Positions 1 to 8,706 are shown, numbered from the stretch's first letter. The stretch is DNA of 56,000 bases from Cytobacillus suaedae (GCA_014960805.1 CP063163.1:40001-96000); one strand, 5' to 3'. Numbers and translations: made by a program. The notes: a model not told the origin generated them from the letters alone.

Positions 1-424
1 GTTATTCGGACTTCAAGTGGAGCATTCTCGCTTATCTAGTCTGAATCAGAGTTTTATTCGGACTTCAAGTGGAGCATCCCAGCTTATCTAGTCCGAATCA
101 GAGTGTTATACAGACTTCAAGTGGAGCGTCCTCGTTTATCTAGTCTGAATCAGAGTGTTATTCGGACTTCAAGTGGAGCATTCTCGCTTATCTAGTCTGA
201 ATCAGAGTGTTATTCGGACTTCAAGTGGAGCATCCCAGCTTATCTAGTCCGAATCAGAGTGTTATATAGACTTCAAGTGGAGCGTCCTCGTTTATCTAGT
301 CTGAATCAGAGTGTTATTCGGACTTCAAGTGGAGCATCCTCGCTTATCTAGTCCGAATTAGAGCGTTATTCAGACTTCAAGTGGAGCATCCCCGCCTTAC
401 TAGTCCTAGTCCGAATTCAGAGTT
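1..424. repeat. Tandem array of 52-bp hairpin repeats
   Basis: Seven head-to-tail units of exactly 52 bp begin at 1, 53, 105, 157, 209, 261 and 313; a degenerate eighth runs from 365 to about 424. Each unit carries 9-bp inverted arms (ATTCGGACT and AGTCCGAAT in units 2, 5 and 7) around a 25-nt loop. Units 1 to 3 and 4 to 6 form two nearly identical 156-bp trimers, with one difference in each of two units. There are no variable spacers, and stop codons close all three + frames. The array starts at the window edge, so its true length is unknown. Function unknown. Confidence 0.95.
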
Positions 425-612
425 CACCCTTCAGATAGGAAGAGCAAATCCAAGCTGAATCAATCTGAAAACAATGTCCACCCGAACTCACCCATCTACA
501 AATCTATATATCTAAGCCCAAATTTCCTCCCTATAGACAGACACAATAATTCAAAAGTGTCATAGAGTAATAAAAAAAGATAGTCGGAACCTTTTACTAA
601 ATTAAAAATTGT
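425..612. other. Intergenic stretch with no recognised feature
   Basis: Between the repeat array and the gin promoter there is AT-rich DNA with no convincing reading frame, hairpin or promoter. In B. subtilis an rRNA operon lies upstream of this gene, but nothing here resembles rRNA. Confidence 0.6.
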
Positions 613-642
613 GTATACAACTTAGGGGAATTGGACAGAATT
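613..642 (+). promoter_or_regulatory. Sigma-F type promoter of gin
   Basis: GTATA at 613-617 fits the sigma-F -35 consensus GywTA. After exactly 15 bp, GGACAGAATT at 633-642 fits the -10 consensus GgnrAnAnTw at 9 of 10 positions. The predicted start, near 649, leaves only a very short leader before the ribosome binding site at 650-660. csfB is sigma-F dependent in B. subtilis. Confidence 0.75.
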
Positions 643-663
643 AGTGTATGGAGGTGGAGGCAT

Positions 664-867
664 ATGAGTTCACTCATTGCAAAACAGAACATTGGGGAAA
701 CGTGCATTATATGTGAACAGAACAGAGATAGAGGCATACACCTGTACACAAAGTTTATTTGTACTGATTGTGAAAGAGACATGATACAAACAGAAACAAA
801 TGATCCGAAGTACCTTTACTATTTATCAAAATTAAAAAAAGTGACAACACCGGAGATATATTCCTAG
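664..867 (+). CDS. csfB: Anti-sigma-G factor Gin (CsfB)
   Basis: A 67-residue protein with two CxxC pairs (Cys14/Cys17 and Cys33/Cys36), the zinc-binding pattern of Gin, followed by the conserved stretch GIHLYTKFIC and a C-terminal PEIYS. Gin is known to bind and inhibit sigma-G (and sigma-E) so that late forespore transcription does not start too early. I chose ATG 664 because a strong site (GGAGGTGGAGG, 650-660) precedes it; the upstream ATG at 631 lies inside the sigma-F -10 element and cannot be in the mRNA. It stands alone between its own promoter and terminator. xpaC and yaaN, which follow it in B. subtilis, are absent. Confidence 0.93.
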   Translation: MSSLIAKQNIGETCIICEQNRDRGIHLYTKFICTDCERDMIQTETNDPKYLYYLSKLKKVTTPEIYS

Positions 868-872
868 ATTTC

Positions 873-900
873 AAGGCCCAAGAGAGGGCCTTCTTTTTTT
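873..900 (+). terminator. Intrinsic terminator of gin
   Basis: Stem AAGGCCC/GGGCCTT with loop AAGAGA, followed by a run of T. Confidence 0.9.
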
Positions 901-996
901 GCTTGCAATAGGTTTTTCTTAATTTAGCTACCTGAAAAATATAATATACTACCCGCAACGTTTATCCTCAACTCTTATTCTTTTTTCCCTTTTTCC

Positions 997-1005
997 TGTT
1001 ATAAT
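997..1005 (+). promoter_or_regulatory. Extended -10 promoter before yaaO
   Basis: TGT then TATAAT (1000-1005) is an extended -10 element about 42 bp before the yaaO start. No good -35 hexamer is visible. Confidence 0.5.
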
Positions 1006-1047
1006 AGGTAAAGTCAGTGCATGTCTCGAGTTAAAGGAACGTGAAAA

Positions 1048-2481
1048 ATGGACCAACGACAAACACCGCTATATACAGCATTGGTTAAGCACCTTCAAAA
1101 GAATACAATCTCTTATCATGTACCAGGTCATAAATCAGGGGTGGTCTTTCCAAAGGATGCTAGAAGCCTCTATGAAGATTTACTTAAAATTGATGTGACC
1201 GAGCTTTCTGGCTTAGATGACTTACATGACCCAGAGGGACCTATAATGGAGGCACAGCAGCTAACTGCAGCGTTATATGGGGTTAGAGAAAGCTTTTTTC
1301 TTGTCAATGGTTCAACAGTAGGTAATCTTTCGATGATATTAGCGGCATGTAACGAAGGAGATACTGTACTCGTTCAACGAAATTCACATAAGTCCATTAT
1401 GAATGGGATTCAGTTAGCTGGGGTACTACCTGTTTTTTTAAAGCCTGAATATGATATAGAGATGAAGGTCGTTTCTGGTGTTTCAGAAGAAACAATTAGG
1501 AAAGCATTTTCTCGTTATCCAAATGTGAAAGCCATTGTTTTAACCAACCCAAATTATTATGGGTTGAGTAGTAATTTGTCAGACATTGTTAAGTTGGCGC
1601 ATGAAAATGGGACAAGTGTTCTAGTGGATGAGGCTCATGGTGCTCATTTTATTCATGAAGGATTCCCTATCTCTGCTATTGAGTATGGGGCGGATATTGT
1701 TGTGCACTCTGCTCATAAAACACTTCCGGCAATGACAATGGGCTCCTACCTTCATTTTAATAGTAATTTAGTTGATATAAAAAAGCTTAAACTTTATTTA
1801 CAGATGCTACAATCAAGCAGTCCGTCATACCCAATTATGGCTTCTCTTGATATAGCTAGGAGTTATTTAGCTTCATTTGATAAACAAGATATAGATAGAA
1901 TAAGAGAGCAAGTAACATTATTTAAAAAGGAACTGAATCAAATTCAAGGAATAAGAGTTGTTGAACCAGAAAACCCTTTACTCAGTCAGGATTTATTAAA
2001 AGTTACTGTTCAGTCTGAATGTTCTTTATCTGGATATGAACTTCAAAAAATCTTTGAACAAAAGGGTATTTTCACAGAATTGGCGGATCCTTATAATGTT
2101 CTTTTTGTCTTACCTTTAACAACAAAGTTGGATAATGATGATACCATTTCCAGAATAAAAGAAGCTCTTCAAAACAGTGTTGAAGAACAATGTATTATAA
2201 ATACTACTTACCTTTCTTTTGAACCTTTATCAGAATTAGCTATAGGGTATAAGGATCAAAATAAATATAGTCAGATAAAGATTCCAATCGAAAAGGCATG
2301 TGGTTATGTCTCTGCAGAGATGGTTACACCATATCCACCAGGAGTACCATTGCTTATGGTTGGAGAAATGATATCAAAAGAGCAAATCGAGTTGTTATTA
2401 AAATATAAAAACAGCGGAGCAAGATTTCAAGGTTCGGTTGTCATAAAAGAAAACTCATTAATTGTATTTGATAAAAAATAA
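1048..2481 (+). CDS. yaaO: PLP-dependent Orn/Lys/Arg decarboxylase family protein YaaO
   Basis: A 477-residue member of the fold-type I Orn/Lys/Arg decarboxylase family. The N-terminal YHVPGHKSG signature, the DEAHGAH aspartate (Asp194) and the Schiff-base lysine in SAHKT (Lys224) are all present, so the enzyme should bind pyridoxal phosphate. Proteins of this length lack the N-terminal wing domain of the large inducible decarboxylases. The substrate (lysine, arginine or ornithine) cannot be read from the sequence. ATG 1048 follows AAAGGAA. It lies directly upstream of tmk as in B. subtilis, about 40 bp away, and may be cotranscribed with it. Confidence 0.9.
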   Translation: MDQRQTPLYTALVKHLQKNTISYHVPGHKSGVVFPKDARSLYEDLLKIDVTELSGLDDLHDPEGPIMEAQQLTAALYGVRESFFLVNGSTVGNLSMILAACNEGDTVLVQRNSHKSIMNGIQLAGVLPVFLKPEYDIEMKVVSGVSEETIRKAFSRYPNVKAIVLTNPNYYGLSSNLSDIVKLAHENGTSVLVDEAHGAHFIHEGFPISAIEYGADIVVHSAHKTLPAMTMGSYLHFNSNLVDIKKLKLYLQMLQSSSPSYPIMASLDIARSYLASFDKQDIDRIREQVTLFKKELNQIQGIRVVEPENPLLSQDLLKVTVQSECSLSGYELQKIFEQKGIFTELADPYNVLFVLPLTTKLDNDDTISRIKEALQNSVEEQCIINTTYLSFEPLSELAIGYKDQNKYSQIKIPIEKACGYVSAEMVTPYPPGVPLLMVGEMISKEQIELLLKYKNSGARFQGSVVIKENSLIVFDKK

Positions 2482-2522
2482 TTAACAATGTGATTAGGAG
2501 TTAAGTAAAAGGAGAATGGATT

Positions 2523-3152
2523 GTGACTGGTTATTTTATCACCTTTGAAGGCCCAGAAGGAGCTGGGAAAACAACAATTTTAGCTTTACTTGAAAAAGAG
2601 CTTCGAGAGAAAGGATATGACGTTCTTTCTACGAGGGAACCTGGTGGAATTGCGATATCAGAACAGATACGTTCTGTTATTTTAGATAAAATGAATACTA
2701 CGATGGATGGCAGAACCGAAGCACTTTTATATGCGGCAGCTAGAAGACAACATTTAGTTGAAAAGGTTATTCCAGCATTAAAAGAGGGAAAAGTTGTATT
2801 ATGTGATCGATTTATTGATAGTTCGCTAGCATATCAAGGACATGCAAGAGGACTTGGAATAGAAGAGGTATTATCTATAAATGAGTTTGCAATTGATCAG
2901 GTTATGCCTTCTCTAACGTTATTATTTAAGATAAGCCCTGAAAAGGGAATGGAACGAATCTACAAAAATGAAGATAGAGAAGTAAATCGATTAGATTTAG
3001 AGGCAATTGACTTTCACCATAAGGTTTATGAGGGTTATATGCTTTTGGCAGAACGATTTAAGGAACGTATTCAGGTGATTGATGCTGAACAACCTTTAGA
3101 CGATGTGTTTTCTGAAGTAACAGAGTTAATTGAATCAATGTTAGCAAAATAA
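2523..3152 (+). CDS. tmk: Thymidylate kinase
   Basis: Phosphorylates dTMP to dTDP with ATP, the committed step of dTTP supply. The 209-residue protein has the P-loop GPEGAGKTT near residues 10-18, the dTMP-binding TREPGG stretch, [12 protein letters not shown], and a LID segment ending in NRLD. The start is GTG 2523, with an AAGGAGA site around 2508-2514. It ends in an intrinsic terminator that separates it from darA. Length and motifs are normal for bacterial TMP kinases. Confidence 0.96.
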   Translation: MTGYFITFEGPEGAGKTTILALLEKELREKGYDVLSTREPGGIAISEQIRSVILDKMNTTMDGRTEALLYAAARRQHLVEKVIPALKEGKVVLCDRFIDSSLAYQGHARGLGIEEVLSINEFAIDQVMPSLTLLFKISPEKGMERIYKNEDREVNRLDLEAIDFHHKVYEGYMLLAERFKERIQVIDAEQPLDDVFSEVTELIESMLAK

Positions 3153-3183
3153 CCTCAAAAATCATTAGATTTTGAGGTTTTTC
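3151..3183 (+). terminator. Intrinsic terminator after tmk
   Basis: Ten-bp stem AACCTCAAAA/TTTTGAGGTT with a 9-nt loop and a following T-rich run. It overlaps the tmk stop codon. Confidence 0.85.
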
Positions 3184-3257
3184 TTACAGGTAGGACAATT
3201 CTTGCTATAATAAGAAATAAGATAGTGAACAATTTGTTACCAATAATCGTAAAATGA

Positions 3258-3629
<372 letters not shown>

Positions 3630-3649
3630 GTTTATAGAGGAGTTATGGG

Positions 3650-4090
3650 ATGAAAATTAGTCAAGATTTACGACTATCCATAGATAAAGGAAGAACAGAC
3701 CAAAAGTCTTCTCTAACTGGGAATGTCAGATTTGGAGAGCTTGTACAAAAGCAAGAGAGCAAACTGCACATTGAGCAATTGAATAAGCTAATGGCTAATA
3801 TAGATATTGCGGGACAACGACTTGATCGTTCCCGAACTTTCAAGGATTTAGCAAATTACAAACGTTTAGTAAAACAGTTTGTTGAACAGGCTGTTGACTT
3901 TGGAATGGAACTGAAACAATCACATAGCTGGAATTCTCAGGGACAAAGCAGATCTCTTAAACTTGTTGAAGAAATAGATCATACACTTATTGCTTTAACA
4001 GAGGATGTATTAGCTAATGAAAAGCAGTCCATTGATATATTGGGTAAAATAGGGGAAGTTAAGGGCTTACTTATCAACCTTTATATGTAA
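3650..4090 (+). CDS. yaaR: YaaR family protein (DUF327), function unknown
   Basis: A 146-residue, mainly helical, charged protein recognised by its place between darA and holB and by the DUF327-type pattern (RFGELVQK near the N-terminus, KDLANYKRLVKQFV in the middle, ending GLLINLYM). It has no signal peptide, membrane segment or catalytic motif. No biochemical role is known to me. ATG 3650 follows GAGGAG, 20 bp after darA, so the two are probably cotranscribed. Confidence 0.85.
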   Translation: MKISQDLRLSIDKGRTDQKSSLTGNVRFGELVQKQESKLHIEQLNKLMANIDIAGQRLDRSRTFKDLANYKRLVKQFVEQAVDFGMELKQSHSWNSQGQSRSLKLVEEIDHTLIALTEDVLANEKQSIDILGKIGEVKGLLINLYM

Positions 4091-4106
4091 GGAAAGAGTG
4101 ATTTTT

Positions 4107-5111
4107 TTGAGTAAATCGTGGGAACAGCTCGAGCATTATCAGCCTACAGTTTTAAAAATGATCGGTAATAGTATACAAAAAGGGCGTGTTTCCCATGCCT
4201 ATTTGTTCGAAGGAAGTAGAGGAACAGGAAAGAGAGAAGTCAGCATCCTGTTTGCCAAAAGTCTATTTTGCTCGAATCCTGTTGATTACAAACCTTGTAA
4301 TGAATGTTCTAACTGCCGAAGAATATCGTCGGGAAATCACCCAGATATTCATATCGTAGAGCCAGATGGTCTTTCCATAAAAAAGGGTCAAATCCAAGCT
4401 TTACAAGAGGAGTTTTCAAAGACAGGTGTTGAATCTAATAAAAAGTTATATATTATAGATCATGCAGACAAAATGACGACAAATGCTGCTAATAGTTTAC
4501 TAAAATTCTTAGAGGAACCTGGTAAACAAACGGTGGCGATTCTTCTAACAGAGCAAGTTCATCGTATGCTAAATACGATATTATCTAGATGCCAAGTCTT
4601 ACCTTTTAAGCCTTTGACACCACATGTAATAGCAGGTGGCTTGCAGGAAAATGGCTTTAATCCTTCTATGGCTCTTCTAGTTGCTCATGTAACCAATAAT
4701 TTAGAAGATGCTACTGAATTATGCAAGGATGATTCGTTTGCACAGTCTAGAAAAATAGTGTTACAATTATATGAAGTATTAATAAACAGACCGGGGAATG
4801 CCCTCTTTTATATACAGGATAAATGGCTTACCCATTTTAAAGAAAAAGAAGAGCTATTCCTAGGGTTAGATTTATTATTACTAGTTTATAAAGATTTATT
4901 ATTTATCCAGCTTGGTAATGAGGATAAGGTTATATATAGTGATATTATTCAAGAATTAAAACAACAGGCTCTTATTACTTCGGGAAAGCGAGTCTGTGAT
5001 CAAATAGAAGCCATACTTGAGGCTAAAAAAAGGTTAAACACCAACATGAATCCACACTTATTGATGGAGCAATTGGTATTTAAATTGCAGGAGGGGTTAC
5101 AGCTTGTATGA
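4107..5111 (+). CDS. holB: DNA polymerase III subunit delta'
   Basis: Clamp-loader subunit of the replisome. The 334-residue protein has the degenerate P-loop GSRGTGKRE, a four-cysteine zinc module (CSNPVDYKPCNECSNC), and the conserved ALQEEFSKTG and NAANSLLKFLEEP blocks of AAA+ clamp loaders, with the SRC sensor motif. I chose TTG 4107: AAGGAAAG at 4089-4096 is spaced correctly for it and too close to GTG 4098. The 3' end overlaps ricT by 8 bp, which suggests coupled translation. Confidence 0.94.
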   Translation: MSKSWEQLEHYQPTVLKMIGNSIQKGRVSHAYLFEGSRGTGKREVSILFAKSLFCSNPVDYKPCNECSNCRRISSGNHPDIHIVEPDGLSIKKGQIQALQEEFSKTGVESNKKLYIIDHADKMTTNAANSLLKFLEEPGKQTVAILLTEQVHRMLNTILSRCQVLPFKPLTPHVIAGGLQENGFNPSMALLVAHVTNNLEDATELCKDDSFAQSRKIVLQLYEVLINRPGNALFYIQDKWLTHFKEKEELFLGLDLLLLVYKDLLFIQLGNEDKVIYSDIIQELKQQALITSGKRVCDQIEAILEAKKRLNTNMNPHLLMEQLVFKLQEGLQLV

Positions 5112-5913
5112 TGTAGTTGGTGTACGCTTCAAAAAAGCGGGTAAAATATATTACTTTGACCCAAATGGGCTAGTCATTCCTGATCATGAATATGTCATTG
5201 TTGAGACAGTTCGAGGAATTGAATTTGGGAAGGTAGTCATTAATAAAAAACAAGTTGGTGAAAATGATATTGTTTTACCACTTAAAAAGGTTATTCGTAT
5301 TGCGGATGAAAAAGATCGATTGATTGTAGAGGAAAATAAGCAGGCTGCAAAAGATGCTTATGAATCTTGTGTAGATAAAGTATCTGAGCATGGGTTAGAT
5401 ATGAAGCTGGTCGATGTAGAATTTACATTTGATCGCAATAAGGTAATTTTTTATTTCACAGCAGATGGAAGAGTGGATTTCAGGGACTTAGTAAAGGATC
5501 TAGCTGCGATTTTCCGCACAAGAATCGAATTGCGTCAAATAGGAGTTAGAGACGAAGCTAAGATGCTTGGCGGTATTGGACCTTGTGGGCGAATGCTTTG
5601 TTGTTCAACCTTCTTAGGTGACTTTGAGCCAGTATCAATTAAGATGGCTAAGGATCAAAACCTTTCTTTAAATCCTACTAAGATCTCAGGCTTGTGTGGT
5701 CGTTTAATGTGCTGCTTAAAATATGAAAATGACGAATACGAATCAGCGAAAGAGCAGTTACCGGATATAGGGGAGACAATTGAAACTCCGATTGGTAATG
5801 GTAAAGTCGTAGGATTAAATATATTAGAAAGAATTCTACAAATCGACCTTGGAGATGGAGAGCGTATTGTAGAGTTTTCATGGGAAGAATTAACGAAAGA
5901 AGGAGCGGTCTAG
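5104..5913 (+). CDS. ricT: Regulatory iron-sulfur protein RicT (YaaT), PSP1 domain
   Basis: A 269-residue PSP1-domain protein with the characteristic cysteine clusters CGRMLCC and CGRLMCC. In B. subtilis RicT (YaaT) works with YlbF and YmcA in a 4Fe-4S-containing complex that stimulates RNase Y processing and affects sporulation and competence. The start is TTG 5104, inside the holB 3' end, preceded by GCAGGAGGGG at 5088-5097. The start MYDVVGVRFKKAGKIYYFDP fits the family. Very strong conservation; nothing unusual. Confidence 0.95.
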   Translation: MYDVVGVRFKKAGKIYYFDPNGLVIPDHEYVIVETVRGIEFGKVVINKKQVGENDIVLPLKKVIRIADEKDRLIVEENKQAAKDAYESCVDKVSEHGLDMKLVDVEFTFDRNKVIFYFTADGRVDFRDLVKDLAAIFRTRIELRQIGVRDEAKMLGGIGPCGRMLCCSTFLGDFEPVSIKMAKDQNLSLNPTKISGLCGRLMCCLKYENDEYESAKEQLPDIGETIETPIGNGKVVGLNILERILQIDLGDGERIVEFSWEELTKEGAV

Positions 5914-5943
5914 ATTTAGCGACAGATTAATGAGGTGGATAAC

Positions 5944-6309
5944 GTGGAAAAAAAAGAAATCTTTGAATCTGTTAGTAGCATGGAGGAGCAAATTGGTCAT
6001 TTATATCGTCAGTTAGGAGATCTTAAACAGCATTTAGCAGAATTGCTTGAAGAGAATAATAACCTTTTAATTGAAAATGACCATCTGCGTCGCCGCCTTG
6101 ATCAAACATCTGTTCAACAACAAGAAAAAACAAAAGGAAAAAAACCTGTCAAAAATAGTGCAGAAGCAAAAGTGGCTGATATCGGTGAAGGATATGACAA
6201 CCTAGCACGACTTTACCAAGAAGGTTTCCACATTTGCAATGTCCACTATGGCAGTGTTCGAAGAGACGGTGACTGCTTGTTTTGTCTATCCTTTTTAAAT
6301 AAGAAGTAA
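5944..6309 (+). CDS. yabA: Replication initiation control protein YabA
   Basis: Negative regulator of initiation that bridges DnaA and the DnaN clamp. The 121-residue protein has an N-terminal coiled coil (about residues 5-60) and a C-terminal zinc module with HICNVHYG and CLFC. I take GTG 5944 as the start: MEKKEIFE aligns with the family N-terminus, and GAGGTGG at 5932-5938 is the ribosome binding site, which overlaps the alternative GTG at 5935. It is the last gene of the darA cluster. Confidence 0.94.
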   Translation: MEKKEIFESVSSMEEQIGHLYRQLGDLKQHLAELLEENNNLLIENDHLRRRLDQTSVQQQEKTKGKKPVKNSAEAKVADIGEGYDNLARLYQEGFHICNVHYGSVRRDGDCLFCLSFLNKK

Positions 6310-6346
6310 ATGGACTTTTCTTTTATGAAAGGTCCATTTTTTTTCA
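6309..6346 (+). terminator. Intrinsic terminator after yabA
   Basis: ATGGACTTTTC pairs with GAAAGGTCCAT (one G-U pair) and is followed by eight T. Confidence 0.85.
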
Positions 6347-6395
6347 TGGGTTAGAAAATTATAAAAATGTACTTTGTGTATAATAATGACCTAAG

Positions 6396-6532
6396 GCATA
6401 CTGCGTCCAGCTCCAGCGCCTAGCCCCTCGAGTCAAATAAGTGAGCACCATAAAAAGTCGAAGTACAGGCTTTTTATGTCACAGAACATTTGCTTGTCGG
6501 GGCTAATCAAGGCGCTTGCGCTTTTGTTCTTT
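6396..6532. repeat. Dispersed structured repeat, family C, copy 1
   Basis: About 135 bp closely similar to 29223-29352. Outer arms AGCGCCTAGCCCC and GGGGCTAATCAAGGCGCT pair with a short ATCAA bulge, and an inner ATAAAAAG/CTTTTTAT hairpin sits between them. It lies between the yabA terminator and yabB. There is no reading frame of note. It looks like a small non-autonomous repeat of the kind common in Bacillaceae genomes. Confidence 0.8.
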
Positions 6533-6618
6533 ATTTCATCACAATTTGGTAAACTAGGTTTAGTAAATGTACATAGTGAACACGATAATGAATATATCTT
6601 GAAAGGATTCTACTATAC

Positions 6619-7374
6619 ATGCTGGAATTATTCGATGACGAACGTTTAGATCATTTATTAGGAGAGAATTTGCGTATTATTCAGAGTCCCTCCGTTTTTG
6701 CTTTTTCCTTAGATACAGTACTGTTAGCTAAGTTTGTATATGTTCCGATTCAAAAAGGGAATTTACTTGATTTATGTACAGGAAATGGTGTCATTCCCTT
6801 GTTATTAAGTAAACGAACCAAGGGTGACATTACTGGGGTTGAAATCCAACAGAGAATTTATAGCATGGCGAAGAGAAGTATTGATTTTAACATGCTGAGC
6901 GACCAAATAAAGATGATTCATGGAGATATTAAGGACATGCCTAATGAGTTAGGTCATGGTAAGTTTGATATCGTCACTTGTAATCCACCCTATTTTCCAA
7001 CGCCTAAGCAAGATGAAATTAATGAAAATGAACATTTAGCCATTGCTAGGCATGAAATCCATTGCACACTTGAAGACGTCATTCGTGTGAGCAGTCAATT
7101 AGTGAAGCAGGGAGGGAAGGTTGCATTTGTGCATAGACCTGGACGCCTGTTGGATATAGTTACATTAATGAGAAAATATCGATTGGAACCAAAACGACTG
7201 CAGTTTGTCTATCCGAAAGTAGGTAAGGAAGCAAATACCCTTTTAATAGAAGGAATTAAAGATGGTAAGCCAGATTTAAAAATTTTACAACCGTTAATTG
7301 TATATAATGAAGAAAATGAATATACAAAAGAACTACAAACCATTTTAAACGGCGAAGATTCTAAAGGACAATAG
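6619..7374 (+). CDS. yabB: tRNA1(Val) A37 N6-methyltransferase-like protein YabB
   Basis: A 251-residue SAM-dependent methyltransferase. The SAM-binding motif [15 protein letters not shown], the acidic GVEIQ motif and the catalytic CNPPYF (NPPY, typical of amino-group methylation of adenine) are all in place. The family includes E. coli TrmN6, which makes m6A37 in tRNA1(Val); the exact substrate here is inferred. It is 25 bp from rsmI. The small GIY-YIG gene yazA that lies between these two in B. subtilis is missing. Confidence 0.88.
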   Translation: MLELFDDERLDHLLGENLRIIQSPSVFAFSLDTVLLAKFVYVPIQKGNLLDLCTGNGVIPLLLSKRTKGDITGVEIQQRIYSMAKRSIDFNMLSDQIKMIHGDIKDMPNELGHGKFDIVTCNPPYFPTPKQDEINENEHLAIARHEIHCTLEDVIRVSSQLVKQGGKVAFVHRPGRLLDIVTLMRKYRLEPKRLQFVYPKVGKEANTLLIEGIKDGKPDLKILQPLIVYNEENEYTKELQTILNGEDSKGQ

Positions 7375-7399
7375 GTTCTAATAAAGGAGTATGCATACA

Positions 7400-8275
7400 A
7401 TGTGGCAACAAAAAAGCTTTCAAAATACAAATAATGGAGGGATTCTATACCTTATCCCAACACCAATAGGTAACCTAGAGGATATGACCTTTCGAGCGGT
7501 TCGACTCCTAAAGGAAGTACATATTATAGCTGCAGAAGATACACGGCAAACCAAAAAGCTATGTAACCATTTTGAAATTGAAACCCCGGTGACAAGCTAC
7601 CATGAACATAATAAGCAAAATAGCGGAGAAAAAATCATCTCTCTTTTAAAAGAAGGGAAGGATGTAGCCATAGTAAGTGATGCAGGAATGCCTACCATTT
7701 CAGACCCAGGTTATGAATTGGTTGTTCAAGCATTAGAAGAACAGTTTCATGTTGTACCCCTTCCAGGTGCCAATGCAGCTCTTACTGCTCTAATTGCATC
7801 AGGGCTTCCAACTGATCACTTTTACTATTTTGGTTTTTTAAATCGACAAAAGAAGGATAAACGAAAACAACTCGATTCCCTAAAGAATAGGAAGGAAACA
7901 CTGATTTTTTATGAATCTCCACATCGATTAAAAGAGACTTTACAATTGATGCAAGAGATCTTGGGGAATAGAAAGGTCACACTTTCTAGAGAATTAACTA
8001 AGAAGTTTGAAGAATTTATTAGAGGTACGTTAGAGGAAGTAATTGAGTGGGCAACCGAAGAAAATGTAAGAGGGGAGTTTTGCCTACTTCTAGAGGGTGC
8101 AAAAGAAAGTGATATAGAAGATGAAGTGAATTGGTGGGATGATCTAACCATTATGGAGCATATCGAGCATTATATTGCTGAGAAATCACTACCTTCAAAA
8201 GAGGCGATCAAACAAGTTGCAGTAGATAGGGGATTACCTAAAAGGGAAGTTTATCAGCAGTATCATGTCGAATAA
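7400..8275 (+). CDS. rsmI: 16S rRNA C1402 ribose 2'-O-methyltransferase RsmI
   Basis: A tetrapyrrole-methylase-fold enzyme known to methylate the 2'-OH of C1402 in 16S rRNA. Visible signatures are the glycine motif LIPTPIGNLEDMTFRA, AAEDTRQT, VSDAGMPTISDPG, and PGANAALTALIASGL. Length 291. ATG 7400 is preferred to ATG 7391 because AAAGGAG at 7383-7389 is correctly spaced from it. It converges on abrB, with a shared hairpin between them. Confidence 0.95.
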   Translation: MWQQKSFQNTNNGGILYLIPTPIGNLEDMTFRAVRLLKEVHIIAAEDTRQTKKLCNHFEIETPVTSYHEHNKQNSGEKIISLLKEGKDVAIVSDAGMPTISDPGYELVVQALEEQFHVVPLPGANAALTALIASGLPTDHFYYFGFLNRQKKDKRKQLDSLKNRKETLIFYESPHRLKETLQLMQEILGNRKVTLSRELTKKFEEFIRGTLEEVIEWATEENVRGEFCLLLEGAKESDIEDEVNWWDDLTIMEHIEHYIAEKSLPSKEAIKQVAVDRGLPKREVYQQYHVE

Positions 8276-8341
8276 AAAATGGCTGTCTAGTAGTATCAAT
8301 TACCTTTGCAAGGAATTTGATACATAGACAGCCATTATTAC
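8272..8341. terminator. Convergent hairpin between rsmI and abrB
   Basis: A long interrupted inverted repeat: AATGGCTGTCTA and TAGACAGCCATT are the outer arms and AGTATCAA/TTTGATAC the inner ones. Read on the minus strand it is followed by six T, a good abrB terminator. On the + strand the following run is weak (ATTATTACG). Confidence 0.75.
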
Positions 8342-8344
8342 GTA

Positions 8345-8629
8345 TTATTTTGCAACTTCTAGATTGCTTTGAATTTCTTGTAGAATTTGTTCTGCACCTT
8401 CACGGCTTAGTACAATTTTACCGCCAGCTAGAGCGATATTATGATCAGATACTTCTCCAGTTACATGACAAGTCATGTTTGGTTTATATTTTTTTAAGAT
8501 GATTTTCTCATCGTCAACATAGATTTCAAGTGCATCCTTTTCTGCAATTCCTAATGTGCGACGCAGTTCGATTGGAATAACCACGCGTCCTAATTCATCA
8601 ACTTTACGTACAATACCAGTAGATTTCAT
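8345..8629 (-). CDS. abrB: Transition-state regulator AbrB
   Basis: A 94-residue DNA-binding protein with the AbrB swapped-hairpin N-terminus (STGIVRKVDELGRVVIPIEL, DNA-contacting arginines included) and a C-terminal oligomerisation part. AbrB is a known repressor of many post-exponential genes, among them spoVG, which is in this window. It is the only gene here on the minus strand. A TTGACG/TATTAT promoter and a Spo0A-type box lie upstream, which fits the known repression of abrB by Spo0A. SpoVT (28613-29149) is a paralogue with the same DNA-binding domain. Confidence 0.97.
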   Translation of the reverse strand: MKSTGIVRKVDELGRVVIPIELRRTLGIAEKDALEIYVDDEKIILKKYKPNMTCHVTGEVSDHNIALAGGKIVLSREGAEQILQEIQSNLEVAK

Positions 8630-8680
8630 ATTATGTTCTCCTCCCGTAATGAATATTACAAAAATCTATCTTTTTCGTCA

Positions 8681-8692
8681 TTATTCGACAAA
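8681..8692 (-). promoter_or_regulatory. Spo0A box (0A box) downstream of the abrB promoter
   Basis: TTATTCGACAAA is the exact complement of the 0A-box consensus TTTGTCGAATAA. It lies about 10-20 nt after the predicted abrB start, the repression position known from B. subtilis. Confidence 0.75.
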
Positions 8693-8706
8693 ATAAATGT
8701 ACTTTT

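Noticed and set aside
1-424. CRISPR array
   Set aside because: Units are contiguous with no unique spacers; differences are scattered single bases, and no cas genes are in the window.
8317-8502. 61-codon frame on the + strand opposite abrB
   Set aside because: Antisense shadow of the abrB coding sequence, beginning in the shared terminator.
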